Of a stretch of DNA of 40,126 nucleotides, positions 15,168 through 22,967 are shown piece by piece. The DNA is from Elusimicrobiota bacterium (GTDB lineage: Bacteria > Elusimicrobiota > Elusimicrobia > UBA1565 > UBA9628): assembly GCA_027452025.1 (NCBI GenBank), contig DAIDHI010000002.1:1-40126 (forward strand), read 5' to 3'. The first letter of the stretch is position 1. Each line of letters opens with the position of its first letter. The notes under the pieces are model-generated. The model ran no database searches. It worked only from the letters and a program-made list of their open reading frames with translations, and was not told the origin of the DNA. The position numbers were made by a program, and so were the translations under genes.

Positions 15168-17452
15168 CGGGACGCCTCCTCGGTCGACAGGGTCTTCAGC
15201 TTCTTGATCGCCGCGAAGCGCTGCCGCGAGCGGCTGCGCGCGGCCGCCAGCGCCTTCTCGATCTCATCGGCGGCCATCTTGCGCAGCCTCGGCTCGAGCT
15301 CGGGCTGGTTGAGGTCGCCCTTGACCCGGAAGCCGATGGCCGGCCGGCCGGCTTCGTCGACCCACCACTCGGGCAGGGGTGCGCGATAGCTCGTCAGCCT
15401 GGTCAGGATGTTCATATCGACGAGCTCTCGGCCGAAGTCGGCCGTACCGTCGGCGAAGGCCACGAGCTGCGGGCTGTCGACGTGAAAAAAGCGGGTGGTC
15501 ACGACGCCGCGCCGGATGCCGTACTGGCCCTCGATGCGGTTGAAGTCGAACGTCGTCGGGTAGGCCGTCGCCGCGCTGAGCACAGAAAGGCTGTTCATCT
15601 TGTGCATGTAAATGTAGGGCAGAAAGACGATTTTAAGAAATTTATTGGCGTTCTGGACGGCCTGAATGTCGTTGACCCGTCCCGGGCCGAAACCCACCCT
15701 GACGTCGCCGCTGACCCGGCGCAGCGTGGGCGTGACGCCGTGCAGGTCCCAGAGCAGGTCGGCGTTGCGGAAGCTGAAATTCTTGTGAGTGGTCTCTCCA
15801 ATCACGATGTGTCCGACCGTGTCCGGGAAGTGTTTGGGAATGGCGATCTTGAAGACGCGCACCCACGACTTGTGGGCGGCCTCGGCTGTCTCCACGGGCG
15901 ATGGGCCGGAGTGCTTCGACAAGGCCTCCACGATCTGCTCGACGAGGATCTCGGCGCTCTCCCAGCGCAGCCGGTCGATGTTGCCCGACACTTCGATCTC
16001 TTTCGGATTCGAGAGCCGGCGGATGCGGCCCATCAGGCGCGCCCGCGAGCCCCCCCACTGGAGAGCCAGGCGGGAGAATTGCAGGACGTCGTGAGCCAGG
16101 CTCAGGGACGCGGCCACGTTCGTGAACGAATTGCCGAAGGCGCTGACGGACCCGTGCTCCGCCCGGACGACCCAGCGGGAGAAGTCGTCGTTGGCGGTCG
16201 CTTCCACGTCGCCGCCGTCGATGCGCGCCCGCGGCAGAACGGCCCGCACTCCCTTGGCCACGAGATGAGCGGTATGGACCGTAAGGTGTTCGGGGACGCC
16301 CGTCACGGAGGCTTCGACGGAGACCGTGCCGTCGAGGCCGAAGCGCTGCCAGGCCGAATGCATCTTCGCGGCGTAGGCCAGCGGGAAAGGCTCGAGCGCC
16401 AGAGAGGCGTCGACCTTGGGCCCGTCGCCGGTCAAGTCGACGGTGCCGGAAGCCGAGCCCGACAGCGGCGGAGCGCTCACGCGCAGTTGCGTGATCTGCA
16501 CGAAGCGCGGCTGCGGCCACTCGAGGTGCGCGCTCAGATGGCCGGCCGGCAGCCGCAGGTCCAAGGGCCGGCCGAGATAGGCCGTCCAGGCGTTGGGCCC
16601 GAGCGACGGCACCGAGACGTCGACGTCGACGGACGGCTGGACGAAGTCGGCCAGAGTCAAAGAGCCCCGCAGGGGCCGGCCGTCGAGAGTCAGCCGAAGC
16701 TGATCGGCGTGCACGAACGCCTGCGACCAGTCGAGCCCGGCCAGGGAGACCACGCCCTCGGCCGACAGCGTCACCTGCGCGCGGCGGCCGCGCAGCGGCA
16801 GGTCGTTGCTCAGGCTGAGGTCGAACGAAAAGGGATTTTGCAGGTCGAAGCGCCGCACGGTGAGATTGACCTGCGTCGCCCGGTATGACTGGCTGCGGCG
16901 CTTGTCATCGACGATTATCGTCCCGTCCTCGATGGCCGTGCGGTCGGCGTCAAGGGAAACGGAGAGCGCCAGCGGACCGGTCATCGCGGGAGACGCGGCC
17001 GAGGCGGGAGAAAAGACGTCCTCGACGTTCCAGCGGCCCTGCTCATTGCGCCAGAGGTGGATGCGCGGCCGGCTGACGCGCACGTGACTGACCTCGAGCC
17101 GGCGCTGGAAAAGGGCGGGCAGGCGGACCGTGATCAGAGCGTAGTCGCTTTCGAGCAGCGGCTGGGGATCGCCGATATCCGACACGCGGATGCCCTTGAG
17201 CTTGATGCCCTGAGGGGTCAGGATCAGGCTATCGATGCGGACTGCCCGGTGCAGCACCTGGCCCAGGCGCTGAGCCACCACGGCCTTGGCCGTCTCCCCG
17301 TTGATGAAATGGGGCAAGTAATAGAAAGCCCCGATGGCCGCGGCCAGGATCAAGGCCGAAAGCAGGCCGAAACCCTTGAGCAGGAGCCAGCCGACTCGCA
17401 GCGCGAAGCGGAGGTTTTTTTGCGCGCGCGACACAGGCGGGTGGGCTGACAT
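15164..17452 (-). CDS. AsmA-like / DUF748-type membrane-anchored protein
   Basis: 762 residues. A short cytoplasmic N-terminus, one transmembrane helix (about 20-45, LLKGFGLLSALILAAAIGAF), then a large periplasmic region beginning like AsmA proteins (conversion of INGETAKAVVAQRLG, followed by VRIDSLILTPQGIKLKGIRV). Long stretches of alternating polar and hydrophobic residues fit the elongated beta groove of AsmA/TamB-family lipid-transfer proteins. It ends with a charged helix. Probably supports outer-membrane lipid or protein assembly. First gene of the pyrE-purB operon. A TAAAAT hexamer lies 11 bases before the ATG. Confidence 0.8.
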   Translation of the reverse strand: MSAHPPVSRAQKNLRFALRVGWLLLKGFGLLSALILAAAIGAFYYLPHFINGETAKAVVAQRLGQVLHRAVRIDSLILTPQGIKLKGIRVSDIGDPQPLLESDYALITVRLPALFQRRLEVSHVRVSRPRIHLWRNEQGRWNVEDVFSPASAASPAMTGPLALSVSLDADRTAIEDGTIIVDDKRRSQSYRATQVNLTVRRFDLQNPFSFDLSLSNDLPLRGRRAQVTLSAEGVVSLAGLDWSQAFVHADQLRLTLDGRPLRGSLTLADFVQPSVDVDVSVPSLGPNAWTAYLGRPLDLRLPAGHLSAHLEWPQPRFVQITQLRVSAPPLSGSASGTVDLTGDGPKVDASLALEPFPLAYAAKMHSAWQRFGLDGTVSVEASVTGVPEHLTVHTAHLVAKGVRAVLPRARIDGGDVEATANDDFSRWVVRAEHGSVSAFGNSFTNVAASLSLAHDVLQFSRLALQWGGSRARLMGRIRRLSNPKEIEVSGNIDRLRWESAEILVEQIVEALSKHSGPSPVETAEAAHKSWVRVFKIAIPKHFPDTVGHIVIGETTHKNFSFRNADLLWDLHGVTPTLRRVSGDVRVGFGPGRVNDIQAVQNANKFLKIVFLPYIYMHKMNSLSVLSAATAYPTTFDFNRIEGQYGIRRGVVTTRFFHVDSPQLVAFADGTADFGRELVDMNILTRLTSYRAPLPEWWVDEAGRPAIGFRVKGDLNQPELEPRLRKMAADEIEKALAAARSRSRQRFAAIKKLKTLSTEEASR

Positions 17453-17530
17453 GCGGGCGCCTCATTTTACCCCGTTTGATGCCGGTCGCGCTATAGAGAC
17501 GCGGACAAGCCGCGCGCGGGACAAAAAAGC

Positions 17531-17536
17531 TAAAAT
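17531..17536 (+). promoter_or_regulatory. -10-like TAAAAT, 7 nt before the DUF4254 start
   Basis: TAAAAT is followed by seven bases and ATG, with no Shine-Dalgarno. No good -35 at 16-18 bp. Listed because its placement repeats that of stronger promoters elsewhere in the window. Confidence 0.35.
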
Positions 17537-17543
17537 CCCCGCG

Positions 17544-18221
17544 ATGAGCGCCCTCACTCGCGCGCGGCTGGCGTCGGCCCTGAAGGCGGCCCGAATCGTC
17601 CGCATCCACGAGGGATTGGTCCGGCTCTGGCATGAGCGGGAAGCCGCTCTCTCGTCTTGGGAGCAGGCCTGCCGGCGGCTGCCCGTCCCCGAAGAGCCCA
17701 TCGCCCGGCTCGCCGCGATCATCGGCAGGATCAACACCTATCAGTGGCACGAGGAGGATCGCGCCCGCGACACCGACGCCTCCGACGAGACGATCGCCGC
17801 CGTCAAGCGCTCGATCGACTGCTCCAATCAGCGGCGCGTCGACGCCATCGAGGAACTCGATGCCTGGCTCGAGAGCGCGATCAGGGCCGTCGGCGTCGTC
17901 CCGGGCGCCTCGGCGCCGCTCAATTCGGAGACGCCGGGCAGCCTGGTCGACCGCCTGTCGATCCTCGTCTTGAAGCTCTACCACATGGCGCAGCAGGCCA
18001 AGCGGCCGGACATCACGGCGCAGCAGCGCGCGCGCTTCGCCTCCAAGCTGAGGGCTCTGGGGGAGCAAAAGCGCGACCTGACGCGCTGCCTCGACGAGCT
18101 CATGGCCGCCGTGCTCGCCGGCCGCCGGCGCTTCAAGACCTACCGCCAGTTCAAGATGTACAATGACCCGGAAACGAACCCGTACATCAAGGCCGGGGCC
18201 CGGCCGGCAGAAGCGCGCTGA
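17544..18221 (+). CDS. DUF4254 family protein
   Basis: 225 residues, soluble and helix-rich. The conserved stretches RINTYQWHEEDRARD, IDCSNQRRVDAIE and TPGSLVDRLSILVLKLYHM mark the DUF4254 family, which is usually found near lipopolysaccharide glycosyltransferases. Molecular function is unknown. The final 35 bases overlap the convergent GT9 gene. The start is leaderless-looking (see the TAAAAT just upstream). Confidence 0.82.
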   Translation: MSALTRARLASALKAARIVRIHEGLVRLWHEREAALSSWEQACRRLPVPEEPIARLAAIIGRINTYQWHEEDRARDTDASDETIAAVKRSIDCSNQRRVDAIEELDAWLESAIRAVGVVPGASAPLNSETPGSLVDRLSILVLKLYHMAQQAKRPDITAQQRARFASKLRALGEQKRDLTRCLDELMAAVLAGRRRFKTYRQFKMYNDPETNPYIKAGARPAEAR

Positions 18222-19191
18222 CGGCCTCCAAGACCTCGGCCACGGACACTCCCGCCACCGGCTGTCTGCGGATCACGTGCACGTCGGCGCGGCCCAGGGG
18301 CCGGTAGCGCCCGGGCTCGGTAGGCCCGAAGAGGGAGACGACGGGCACGCCGAGCGCGGCCGCCATATGTCCGGGGCCGGAATCGCCGCCCACGAAGAGC
18401 GCGGCTTGCGAGAGGATCTCCTTGATCGCCGAAATCGAGCCGGTCACGACCCGGACGCGGCCCTCGGGAAGGTCGCGCATGGCCCGCCGCAGGACGGGCT
18501 CCTCCGACGGGGAGCTGAGCACGGCCAGCCGCAGGTCGGGCCGGCGCTCGCACAGCCGCGCGGCCAGCTGCGACCACTTCTCCAGCGGCCAGTTTTTCTC
18601 GGGGTCGCCGCTGATCAAATGCAGGGCCGCGAGCGTGCCGTCTTGCCAGCCGAGCTCCGCCCGCCAGCGGACGCCGCGTTCTTTCTGCCGCGTCGACAGG
18701 CCGATCTCGGGAACGAGCCAATCGAGCGGCACGCTCCTGCCGCACCACGCCGAAGCCAGGCGCGCGTGATCCTCGACGACGTGGCCCGCGGGCGCGGGCT
18801 CAACGGCGACGGTCAAAAACGGGCCGCTCTTGCGCTGGCGCAAGCCGGCGCGCTGAGGGATGCCGGCGAGACGGCAGGCCAGCGCGCGCCGCCAGTCGCA
18901 ATCGAGCACCAGGACGGCGTCATAGCCGCAGGCCCCGATGCGCGCCAACTCTCCGACGAAGCGCCGCAAGCTCCCTTTGCCGCGCCCCGGCGCCGCGTCC
19001 CAAAACGGGTCGGCGGCGTGCACCCGGACGCCGGGCAGATCGAAGAGCTCGCGCGCGTAATCCTTGACCCACAGCCCCAGCTCCGCTTCCGGCTCCAGGC
19101 GGCGCAGGGCCGGCAGCAGCGCCGAGCCCATGACGGCGTCGCCGAGGTTGTGAAGAGCCGCGACCAGGATCCGGCGCTTCCCGGCGGCCAT
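18187..19191 (-). CDS. Glycosyltransferase family 9 (heptosyltransferase-like)
   Basis: 334 residues with two Rossmann-like halves (GT-B). ALHNLGDAVMGSALLPALRR at the N-terminus and GGDSGPGHMAAALGVPVVSLFGPTEP in the second half are typical of GT9 enzymes such as WaaC and WaaF. It would add a heptose or similar sugar to the lipopolysaccharide core at the cytoplasmic face. The acceptor cannot be told. The gene starts 4 bases after the stop of the kinase-like gene and is convergent with DUF4254. Confidence 0.9.
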   Translation of the reverse strand: MAAGKRRILVAALHNLGDAVMGSALLPALRRLEPEAELGLWVKDYARELFDLPGVRVHAADPFWDAAPGRGKGSLRRFVGELARIGACGYDAVLVLDCDWRRALACRLAGIPQRAGLRQRKSGPFLTVAVEPAPAGHVVEDHARLASAWCGRSVPLDWLVPEIGLSTRQKERGVRWRAELGWQDGTLAALHLISGDPEKNWPLEKWSQLAARLCERRPDLRLAVLSSPSEEPVLRRAMRDLPEGRVRVVTGSISAIKEILSQAALFVGGDSGPGHMAAALGVPVVSLFGPTEPGRYRPLGRADVHVIRRQPVAGVSVAEVLEAVSALLPAGPRP

Positions 19192-19195
19192 GCGG

Positions 19196-19783
19196 CTAGC
19201 CGAGCGCCTTGAGCGCGACGGCGGCGGCCACCGGCAGCCACAGGTTGTCGTTGAACCACGTCGTCGTCGGGCAGAACTCCACGACAGTGGCGCAAAGCGC
19301 GGCGGCCGCGGCGGCGCCCGAGCCGAAGCCCGTCAACTTGCAGCTGAGGAAGCACGCCGTCCAGCAAGCGGCCGAGCCCTCCAGGGACTTCTTGCTGCCC
19401 GGCAAGCGCACTCGCCCGAGGCTCTTGCCGATCAGAGCGGCCGCGGTGTCTCCGAAGGCCACGCAATAGATCGAAGCCGCCACGATCTGCCGGTGGGCGC
19501 CGAAGAAGAGCCAGAGCAGCAGGACCCCGAAGGTCGTGTGAAAGAGGCCGCTGACGCGCCTGTGCTCTTCGGGGCGCGAGATGCTGGAAAACAGCGGCAT
19601 GGCCACCAGAGCCTGGTTGAGCGCCGGCACGTAGAGGCGCCCGAGCTCCACGGCGGCCACCAGGGCGCTGAAGGCGTACATCCAGGGCATGACGCGCGGA
19701 TAGCCGATGAGCAGATACGCCGCCAAAAACACCAGCGACAGCATGTGAAAGACCTTGCGCTGGACTTCCTTGAGCACGCTCAT
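19196..19783 (-). CDS. Polyprenol/phytol kinase-like (dolichol kinase/CdsA superfamily) membrane protein
   Basis: 195 residues with about six membrane segments. Begins MSVLKEVQRKVFHMLSLVF, where RKxFH is common in the family. The core motif FGDTAAALIGKSLGR plus GSKKSLEGS matches CTP-dependent lipid kinases of the dolichol/phytol kinase and CDP-diglyceride synthetase group. It probably phosphorylates an isoprenoid or diacylglycerol. Together with the GT9 gene this suggests envelope lipid or lipid-carrier work. Overlap and spacing with neighbours are operon-like. Confidence 0.75.
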   Translation of the reverse strand: MSVLKEVQRKVFHMLSLVFLAAYLLIGYPRVMPWMYAFSALVAAVELGRLYVPALNQALVAMPLFSSISRPEEHRRVSGLFHTTFGVLLLWLFFGAHRQIVAASIYCVAFGDTAAALIGKSLGRVRLPGSKKSLEGSAACWTACFLSCKLTGFGSGAAAAAALCATVVEFCPTTTWFNDNLWLPVAAAVALKALG

Positions 19784-19788
19784 CGTGG

Positions 19789-20526
19789 TCAGAGATTCCT
19801 CAGCTGGGCGACAATGCCCGATGCGAGGGGCCGCAGCAAGCCCCAGGTCCAGCGCCAGAAGCCCTCGGTCAGGATCGCCACGTCGCGCAGCTCCCCGCCG
19901 ATCGGGACCTCGCGGGGAAAGAGGGCCTTGAGCAGCGCGAGCAAGACGAGCCCATTGGCCAGGGCGATCCAGGAGATGGAGAAAACAGAGCCCCCCGCCG
20001 CCGCCAAGTCGGGCTGCCGCCGGTCCCAGAGGACCTCGCAGGTCTTGACGGCATGGAACGACAGCGTCACGCCCATGAGCGCCAGGAAAGCCGACTGTCC
20101 GCCCGCTGCCGGGCGCAGCCACAGGATCAGGCGGTAGGCGGCGATGACGGCGAGCGCGAAAAGCGGCACGCAGTACGGCGCCAGCGCGACGAAGGCGTTG
20201 GTCTGCGACAGGTCGACGTGGCCGCCGGACTCTCCGACGTGGAACGCCAGGACCTTCCCTCCGAAGGCCCAGGCCGCCAAAGCGTGCGTCAACTCATGGC
20301 CGAACACGTAGAGCTTGCGCAAGACGGTCTCGAGCCCGGCCAAGACGCTGCCCGGCTGCGCGGCAAAGCGCCCCAGGAGCCAAGCGGCCGCGGTCAGGCA
20401 GCAGCCCGCCAAAAACGGCAGCGACGCCGGGGACCTCACGGCGACGACGCCCAGGCCGCGCCCCGCGGCCGCGAGCGTCAGCCCGGCCGTCGGCAGAAGG
20501 ACGAGCCCGATCAGGAGCCGGATCAC
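19789..20526 (-). CDS. Integral membrane protein with HELTH motif (M50-like)
   Basis: 245 residues from GTG 20526 (GTGA overlap with the upstream stop). Five to six hydrophobic segments. VFGHELTHALAAWAFGGKV carries an HExxH zinc-protease motif in a membrane setting, as in site-2 (M50) proteases. The second conserved M50 motif (NxxPxxxxDG) is not seen, so protease activity is unproven. Lies between an anchored coiled-coil protein and the lipid kinase-like gene. Confidence 0.65.
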   Translation of the reverse strand: MIRLLIGLVLLPTAGLTLAAAGRGLGVVAVRSPASLPFLAGCCLTAAAWLLGRFAAQPGSVLAGLETVLRKLYVFGHELTHALAAWAFGGKVLAFHVGESGGHVDLSQTNAFVALAPYCVPLFALAVIAAYRLILWLRPAAGGQSAFLALMGVTLSFHAVKTCEVLWDRRQPDLAAAGGSVFSISWIALANGLVLLALLKALFPREVPIGGELRDVAILTEGFWRWTWGLLRPLASGIVAQLRNL

Positions 20527-20972
20527 TCGAACATGTACTCTTCGTAGCGGACGTGCTGGGCGTCGAGCTCCTTTTTCCAGAGCTCCTTGGTGGACGCCAT
20601 CTTTTGGCGCGACAGCACGACCCACTTGCTTTCCGGCGGCGAGAACAGCTCGACGGCGGTCTGGAACCAGACGTAGGCGTATTTCAGCGAGCTTTCCTTG
20701 ATGCGCTCGTCGTGCTCGAAGCGCGCCAGGTCGAGACGTTCGTCGAGCTCGGGCTGCGTGAGCTTGCCCTCCTTGAAGTCGGCGTTGAGACGAGCCTCCT
20801 TCTCGGCCAGGAGCTTGTCGTAGTAGGCCCTCTTGAGCTCGGGGTGAGCGTTCCATTCGAGGTATTTTTCCCCCTCGAGATAGGCCGAGCGCGCCCGCAG
20901 AACCAGATCGGCGTAGGCCATCGCGTAGACGGCCGCGGCGCAGGCCACCACGGCGAGGACGATCCGCTTCAA
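20523..20972 (-). CDS. Membrane-anchored charged helical protein (unknown)
   Basis: 149 residues. TTG start overlaps the preceding stop as TTGA. One N-terminal transmembrane or uncleaved signal helix (IVLAVVACAAAVYAMAYADLVL), then a strongly charged helical region (KLLAEKEARLNADFKEGKL) and a C-terminus with VELFSPPESKWVVLSRQK. No family recognised. Its position between response regulators and an M50-like protein suggests a periplasmic helper of an envelope pathway, as inference only. Confidence 0.6.
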   Translation of the reverse strand: MKRIVLAVVACAAAVYAMAYADLVLRARSAYLEGEKYLEWNAHPELKRAYYDKLLAEKEARLNADFKEGKLTQPELDERLDLARFEHDERIKESSLKYAYVWFQTAVELFSPPESKWVVLSRQKMASTKELWKKELDAQHVRYEEYMFE

Positions 20973-21445
20973 CGGAGGCCGCCGCTCATCGGCCCGCCGC
21001 CGGAGGTCCGGTTGACGTCCGGCGGCCGGGTCCTGAGGATGTTGTGGATGGTGGCCGCCATCACCGCGGGGCGCAGCGGCTTTTCCATGAACTCCTTGAC
21101 GTTGCTCTCAAGGCGCACCATCTCGACGTTCTTGCGGTCCATATGCCGCCCCGTGATGACGATGACGGGAATGTCGCCGCAGCCCGCGGCCTGCAGCTCG
21201 CGCACGACCTCGTAGCCCCCCATGCCGGGCAGCATGAAATCGAGCACGACCAGGTCCGGAGAGAGGGCTTGGACCTTGCGCAGGGCCTCGGTGCCGTCCA
21301 TGGCGCGGTCCGTGCGAAAGCCCTCCTTCTGCACCACGTGCTCCATGAGATCGAGCAGGCTCTCGTCGTCGTCGACGAGCAAGACGAGCTTCTCGCCGGG
21401 GCTGGCCAGCTGAGGATCCGGCTGAAGCTGGGGCTCTTCGTCCAT
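20969..21445 (-). CDS. Receiver-only response regulator (copy 2)
   Basis: 158 residues. A 15-20-residue Gln/Pro-rich lead is followed by one CheY-like receiver domain: acidic pair DDDES, phospho-acceptor Asp in LDFMLPGMGGYEV, Thr in VIVITGRH, and Lys in FMEKPLRP. The C-terminal tail is Gly-rich (RTSGGGPMSGGLR). No output domain, so it would act by protein contact. Starts as TGATG with the preceding paralogue, with which it shares the unusual ITGR-x-x-DR segment. Confidence 0.88.
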   Translation of the reverse strand: MDEEPQLQPDPQLASPGEKLVLLVDDDESLLDLMEHVVQKEGFRTDRAMDGTEALRKVQALSPDLVVLDFMLPGMGGYEVVRELQAAGCGDIPVIVITGRHMDRKNVEMVRLESNVKEFMEKPLRPAVMAATIHNILRTRPPDVNRTSGGGPMSGGLR

Positions 21446-21861
21446 CAGGCGACTCCGCCTTCCTCGAGGTTCGGGCGCGTGCCCAGGATCTTGTGCAGGG
21501 TCACGGACAAAAGCGTCGGCTTGATCGGTTTTTCGAGGAAATCCATGACGTTGGATTCCTGCCGGATCATTTCCGCCGTCGAGCGGTCGGTGTAGCGCCC
21601 CGTCACGATGATGATGGGGACGCGGGCCGTGTCGCCTTGCTGCAGTTGCCGCAGGATCTCGAAGCCTCCGTAACGCGGCAGCATGAGGTCCAGGATCACC
21701 AGGTCGGGCAGCAGCTTCTGGATCGTCGAAAGGCCGGCCTCGCCGTCGGCTGCCGTTTCGACGCGGAACCCCTCTTTCCTGACCAGGAACTCGATGAGCT
21801 CCCGCACGCTGTCGTCGTCGTCGACGATAACGATGAGCTTGTCGGCGGGATTGGCGCTCAT
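21445..21861 (-). CDS. Receiver-only response regulator (copy 1)
   Basis: 138 residues, single receiver domain. Acidic patch DDDDS, phospho-acceptor in LDLMLPRYGGFEI, Thr in IIVTGRYTDRS, Lys in FLEKPIKP. All phosphorylation residues are intact. No sensor kinase is encoded in the window. First gene of the leftward operon reaching the GT9 gene. Its promoter (21868-21896) leaves almost no 5' leader. Confidence 0.9.
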   Translation of the reverse strand: MSANPADKLIVIVDDDDSVRELIEFLVRKEGFRVETAADGEAGLSTIQKLLPDLVILDLMLPRYGGFEILRQLQQGDTARVPIIIVTGRYTDRSTAEMIRQESNVMDFLEKPIKPTLLSVTLHKILGTRPNLEEGGVA

Positions 21862-21867
21862 GCGCCC

Positions 21868-21896
21868 ATTTAACCAAAAGGCCGCAGCCCGTTCAA
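21868..21896 (-). promoter_or_regulatory. Promoter TTGAAC-17-TTAAAT, 6 nt before ATG
   Basis: Read leftward: -35 TTGAAC (21896-21891), 17-bp spacer, -10 TTAAAT (21873-21868), six bases, ATG at 21861. Transcription would start at or within a base or two of the ATG, and there is no Shine-Dalgarno. Implies a leaderless mRNA. Confidence 0.6.
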
Positions 21897-21932
21897 GGAT
21901 CGGTCAAACGGGTTTCCCGCCGGCTCGGGGCT

Positions 21933-22163
21933 CTAAAGGTTCGTGGTGACCAGGGTCTCGGTGTTGGAGACGCCGTCGACGCCGCGCACCTGGCTGACGA
22001 TGAGGCCGCTGAGCTTGTCGATGGTGTCGGCCTCGGCGCTGAGGATCACGTCCCAGCCGCCGAAAGTCATGAAGACCTCCGTCACGCCCCCGATCGAACG
22101 AATCGTCTGGACGGCCTTCTGCTCCTTTCCGGGAGCCAGCTTGCAAAGCACGAACGCTTTCAT
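21933..22163 (-). CDS. Stand-alone Lrp/AsnC ligand-binding (RAM) domain protein
   Basis: 76 residues, covering only the C-terminal effector domain of Lrp/AsnC regulators (MKAFVLCKLAPGKEQKAV; FGGWDVILSAEA; VRGVDGVSNTETLVTT). There is no DNA-binding helix-turn-helix. Such small proteins assemble into octamer-like rings and bind amino acids. Strong AGGAGG ribosome binding site. Its position near the glycine cleavage genes is suggestive, but the two are separated by the large hairpin. Confidence 0.88.
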   Translation of the reverse strand: MKAFVLCKLAPGKEQKAVQTIRSIGGVTEVFMTFGGWDVILSAEADTIDKLSGLIVSQVRGVDGVSNTETLVTTNL

Positions 22164-22177
22164 GATGCCTCCTGAGG

Positions 22178-22243
22178 GGTGCCTGGCTTTAACCTTTTTA
22201 ACTTATTCGTTCAAACAAGTTAAAAAGGTTAAAGCCAGGCACC
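22178..22243. repeat. 27-bp perfect inverted repeat, REP/MITE-like hairpin
   Basis: Arms 22178-22204 and 22217-22243 are exact reverse complements with a 12-nt loop. Outer ends read GGTGCCTGGC / GCCAGGCACC and the inner part is AT-rich (TTTAACCTTTTTAACTT). It is strikingly unlike the surrounding G+C-rich DNA. No terminal U tract follows on either strand, so it is not a canonical terminator. The GGTGCCTGGC end resembles palindromes seen as dispersed repeats in other bacteria. Confidence 0.75.
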
Positions 22244-22274
22244 GACTCCTCGACTCCTAGCGGTGCCGCGTCTT

Positions 22275-22967
22275 TCAGCGGCGCTGGTTCCAGCGCGCGC
22301 TGCGATACTTTCCGGCCAACTCCGCGCCGCGAGAAACCCAGGCCGGCGCGATCTCCAGGGAAAGCTGCGGCCATTCCGCCGTCAAACCCGCTGCAAGCGC
22401 GCTGCGAATCGCCTCCGCCCCCAGCGAGAGACGCTCGGGCCGCAAGGAGCCTTGGTATAAGCCGCGGCCGGCCCGGCGGCGCAGCGCTCCACCGAGGATC
22501 TTTCGCCCGGACTCGTCGACGAGATCCATCGGTTCCGGTCCCGCGAAGCAGAGCTTTTCGAGCCCCGAGCCATCGGCTCCCTTCTCGCGCGGGCTCCATA
22601 AGAACGCGGGCGAGCCGGCGGCCTTGAGGCCCAGATGCGCTCCGCGGTGTATGTTCTTATAAATCAGCGACGGGGCGCAGAGCCGCTCCCATGGGAAGAC
22701 CAGGGAAAAAGTGACGTCTCCGTCGTGAAAAACGACGCCTCCCCCCGTGGCCCGGCGCACCGGCGGCGCCTGGCCGAGGCCGTGCCGCTGCGCCGCGCGC
22801 CGCGCGAACTCGAAGGCTTGCGAATATCCGAAGGTCACGGCCGGCCCGGCCCACGCGAAAAACCGCAGCACGGCGGCGGTCGCCGGGGCCATCTCCAGCA
22901 CGGCCTCGTCGAGGCCCATCTGGCCGGCGGCGTCGAGCGCGGACGTTACGGGTGGTAGGCCGCGCAC
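22275..22967 (-). CDS. Lipoate-protein ligase / octanoyltransferase-like protein
   Basis: About 230 residues, BPL/LplA/LipB fold. [14 protein letters not shown] is the usual N-terminal segment, so translation must start upstream of that Met. GTG 22967 (overlapping the gcvP 3' end by 22 bases) or GTG 22973 fits. [20 protein letters not shown] binds the acyl group, and the catalytic Lys is in [11 protein letters not shown]. It lacks the C-terminal LplA accessory domain, so a LipM/LipL-like transferase is possible. It likely attaches the lipoyl or octanoyl arm to GcvH, encoded two genes upstream in the same operon. Confidence 0.85.
   Translation of the reverse strand: MRGLPPVTSALDAAGQMGLDEAVLEMAPATAAVLRFFAWAGPAVTFGYSQAFEFARRAAQRHGLGQAPPVRRATGGGVVFHDGDVTFSLVFPWERLCAPSLIYKNIHRGAHLGLKAAGSPAFLWSPREKGADGSGLEKLCFAGPEPMDLVDESGRKILGGALRRRAGRGLYQGSLRPERLSLGAEAIRSALAAGLTAEWPQLSLEIAPAWVSRGAELAGKYRSARWNQRR

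Noticed and set aside
22178-22243. Reading the large hairpin as an intrinsic terminator
   Set aside because: Neither strand has a U tract after the stem, and it is far longer than needed.
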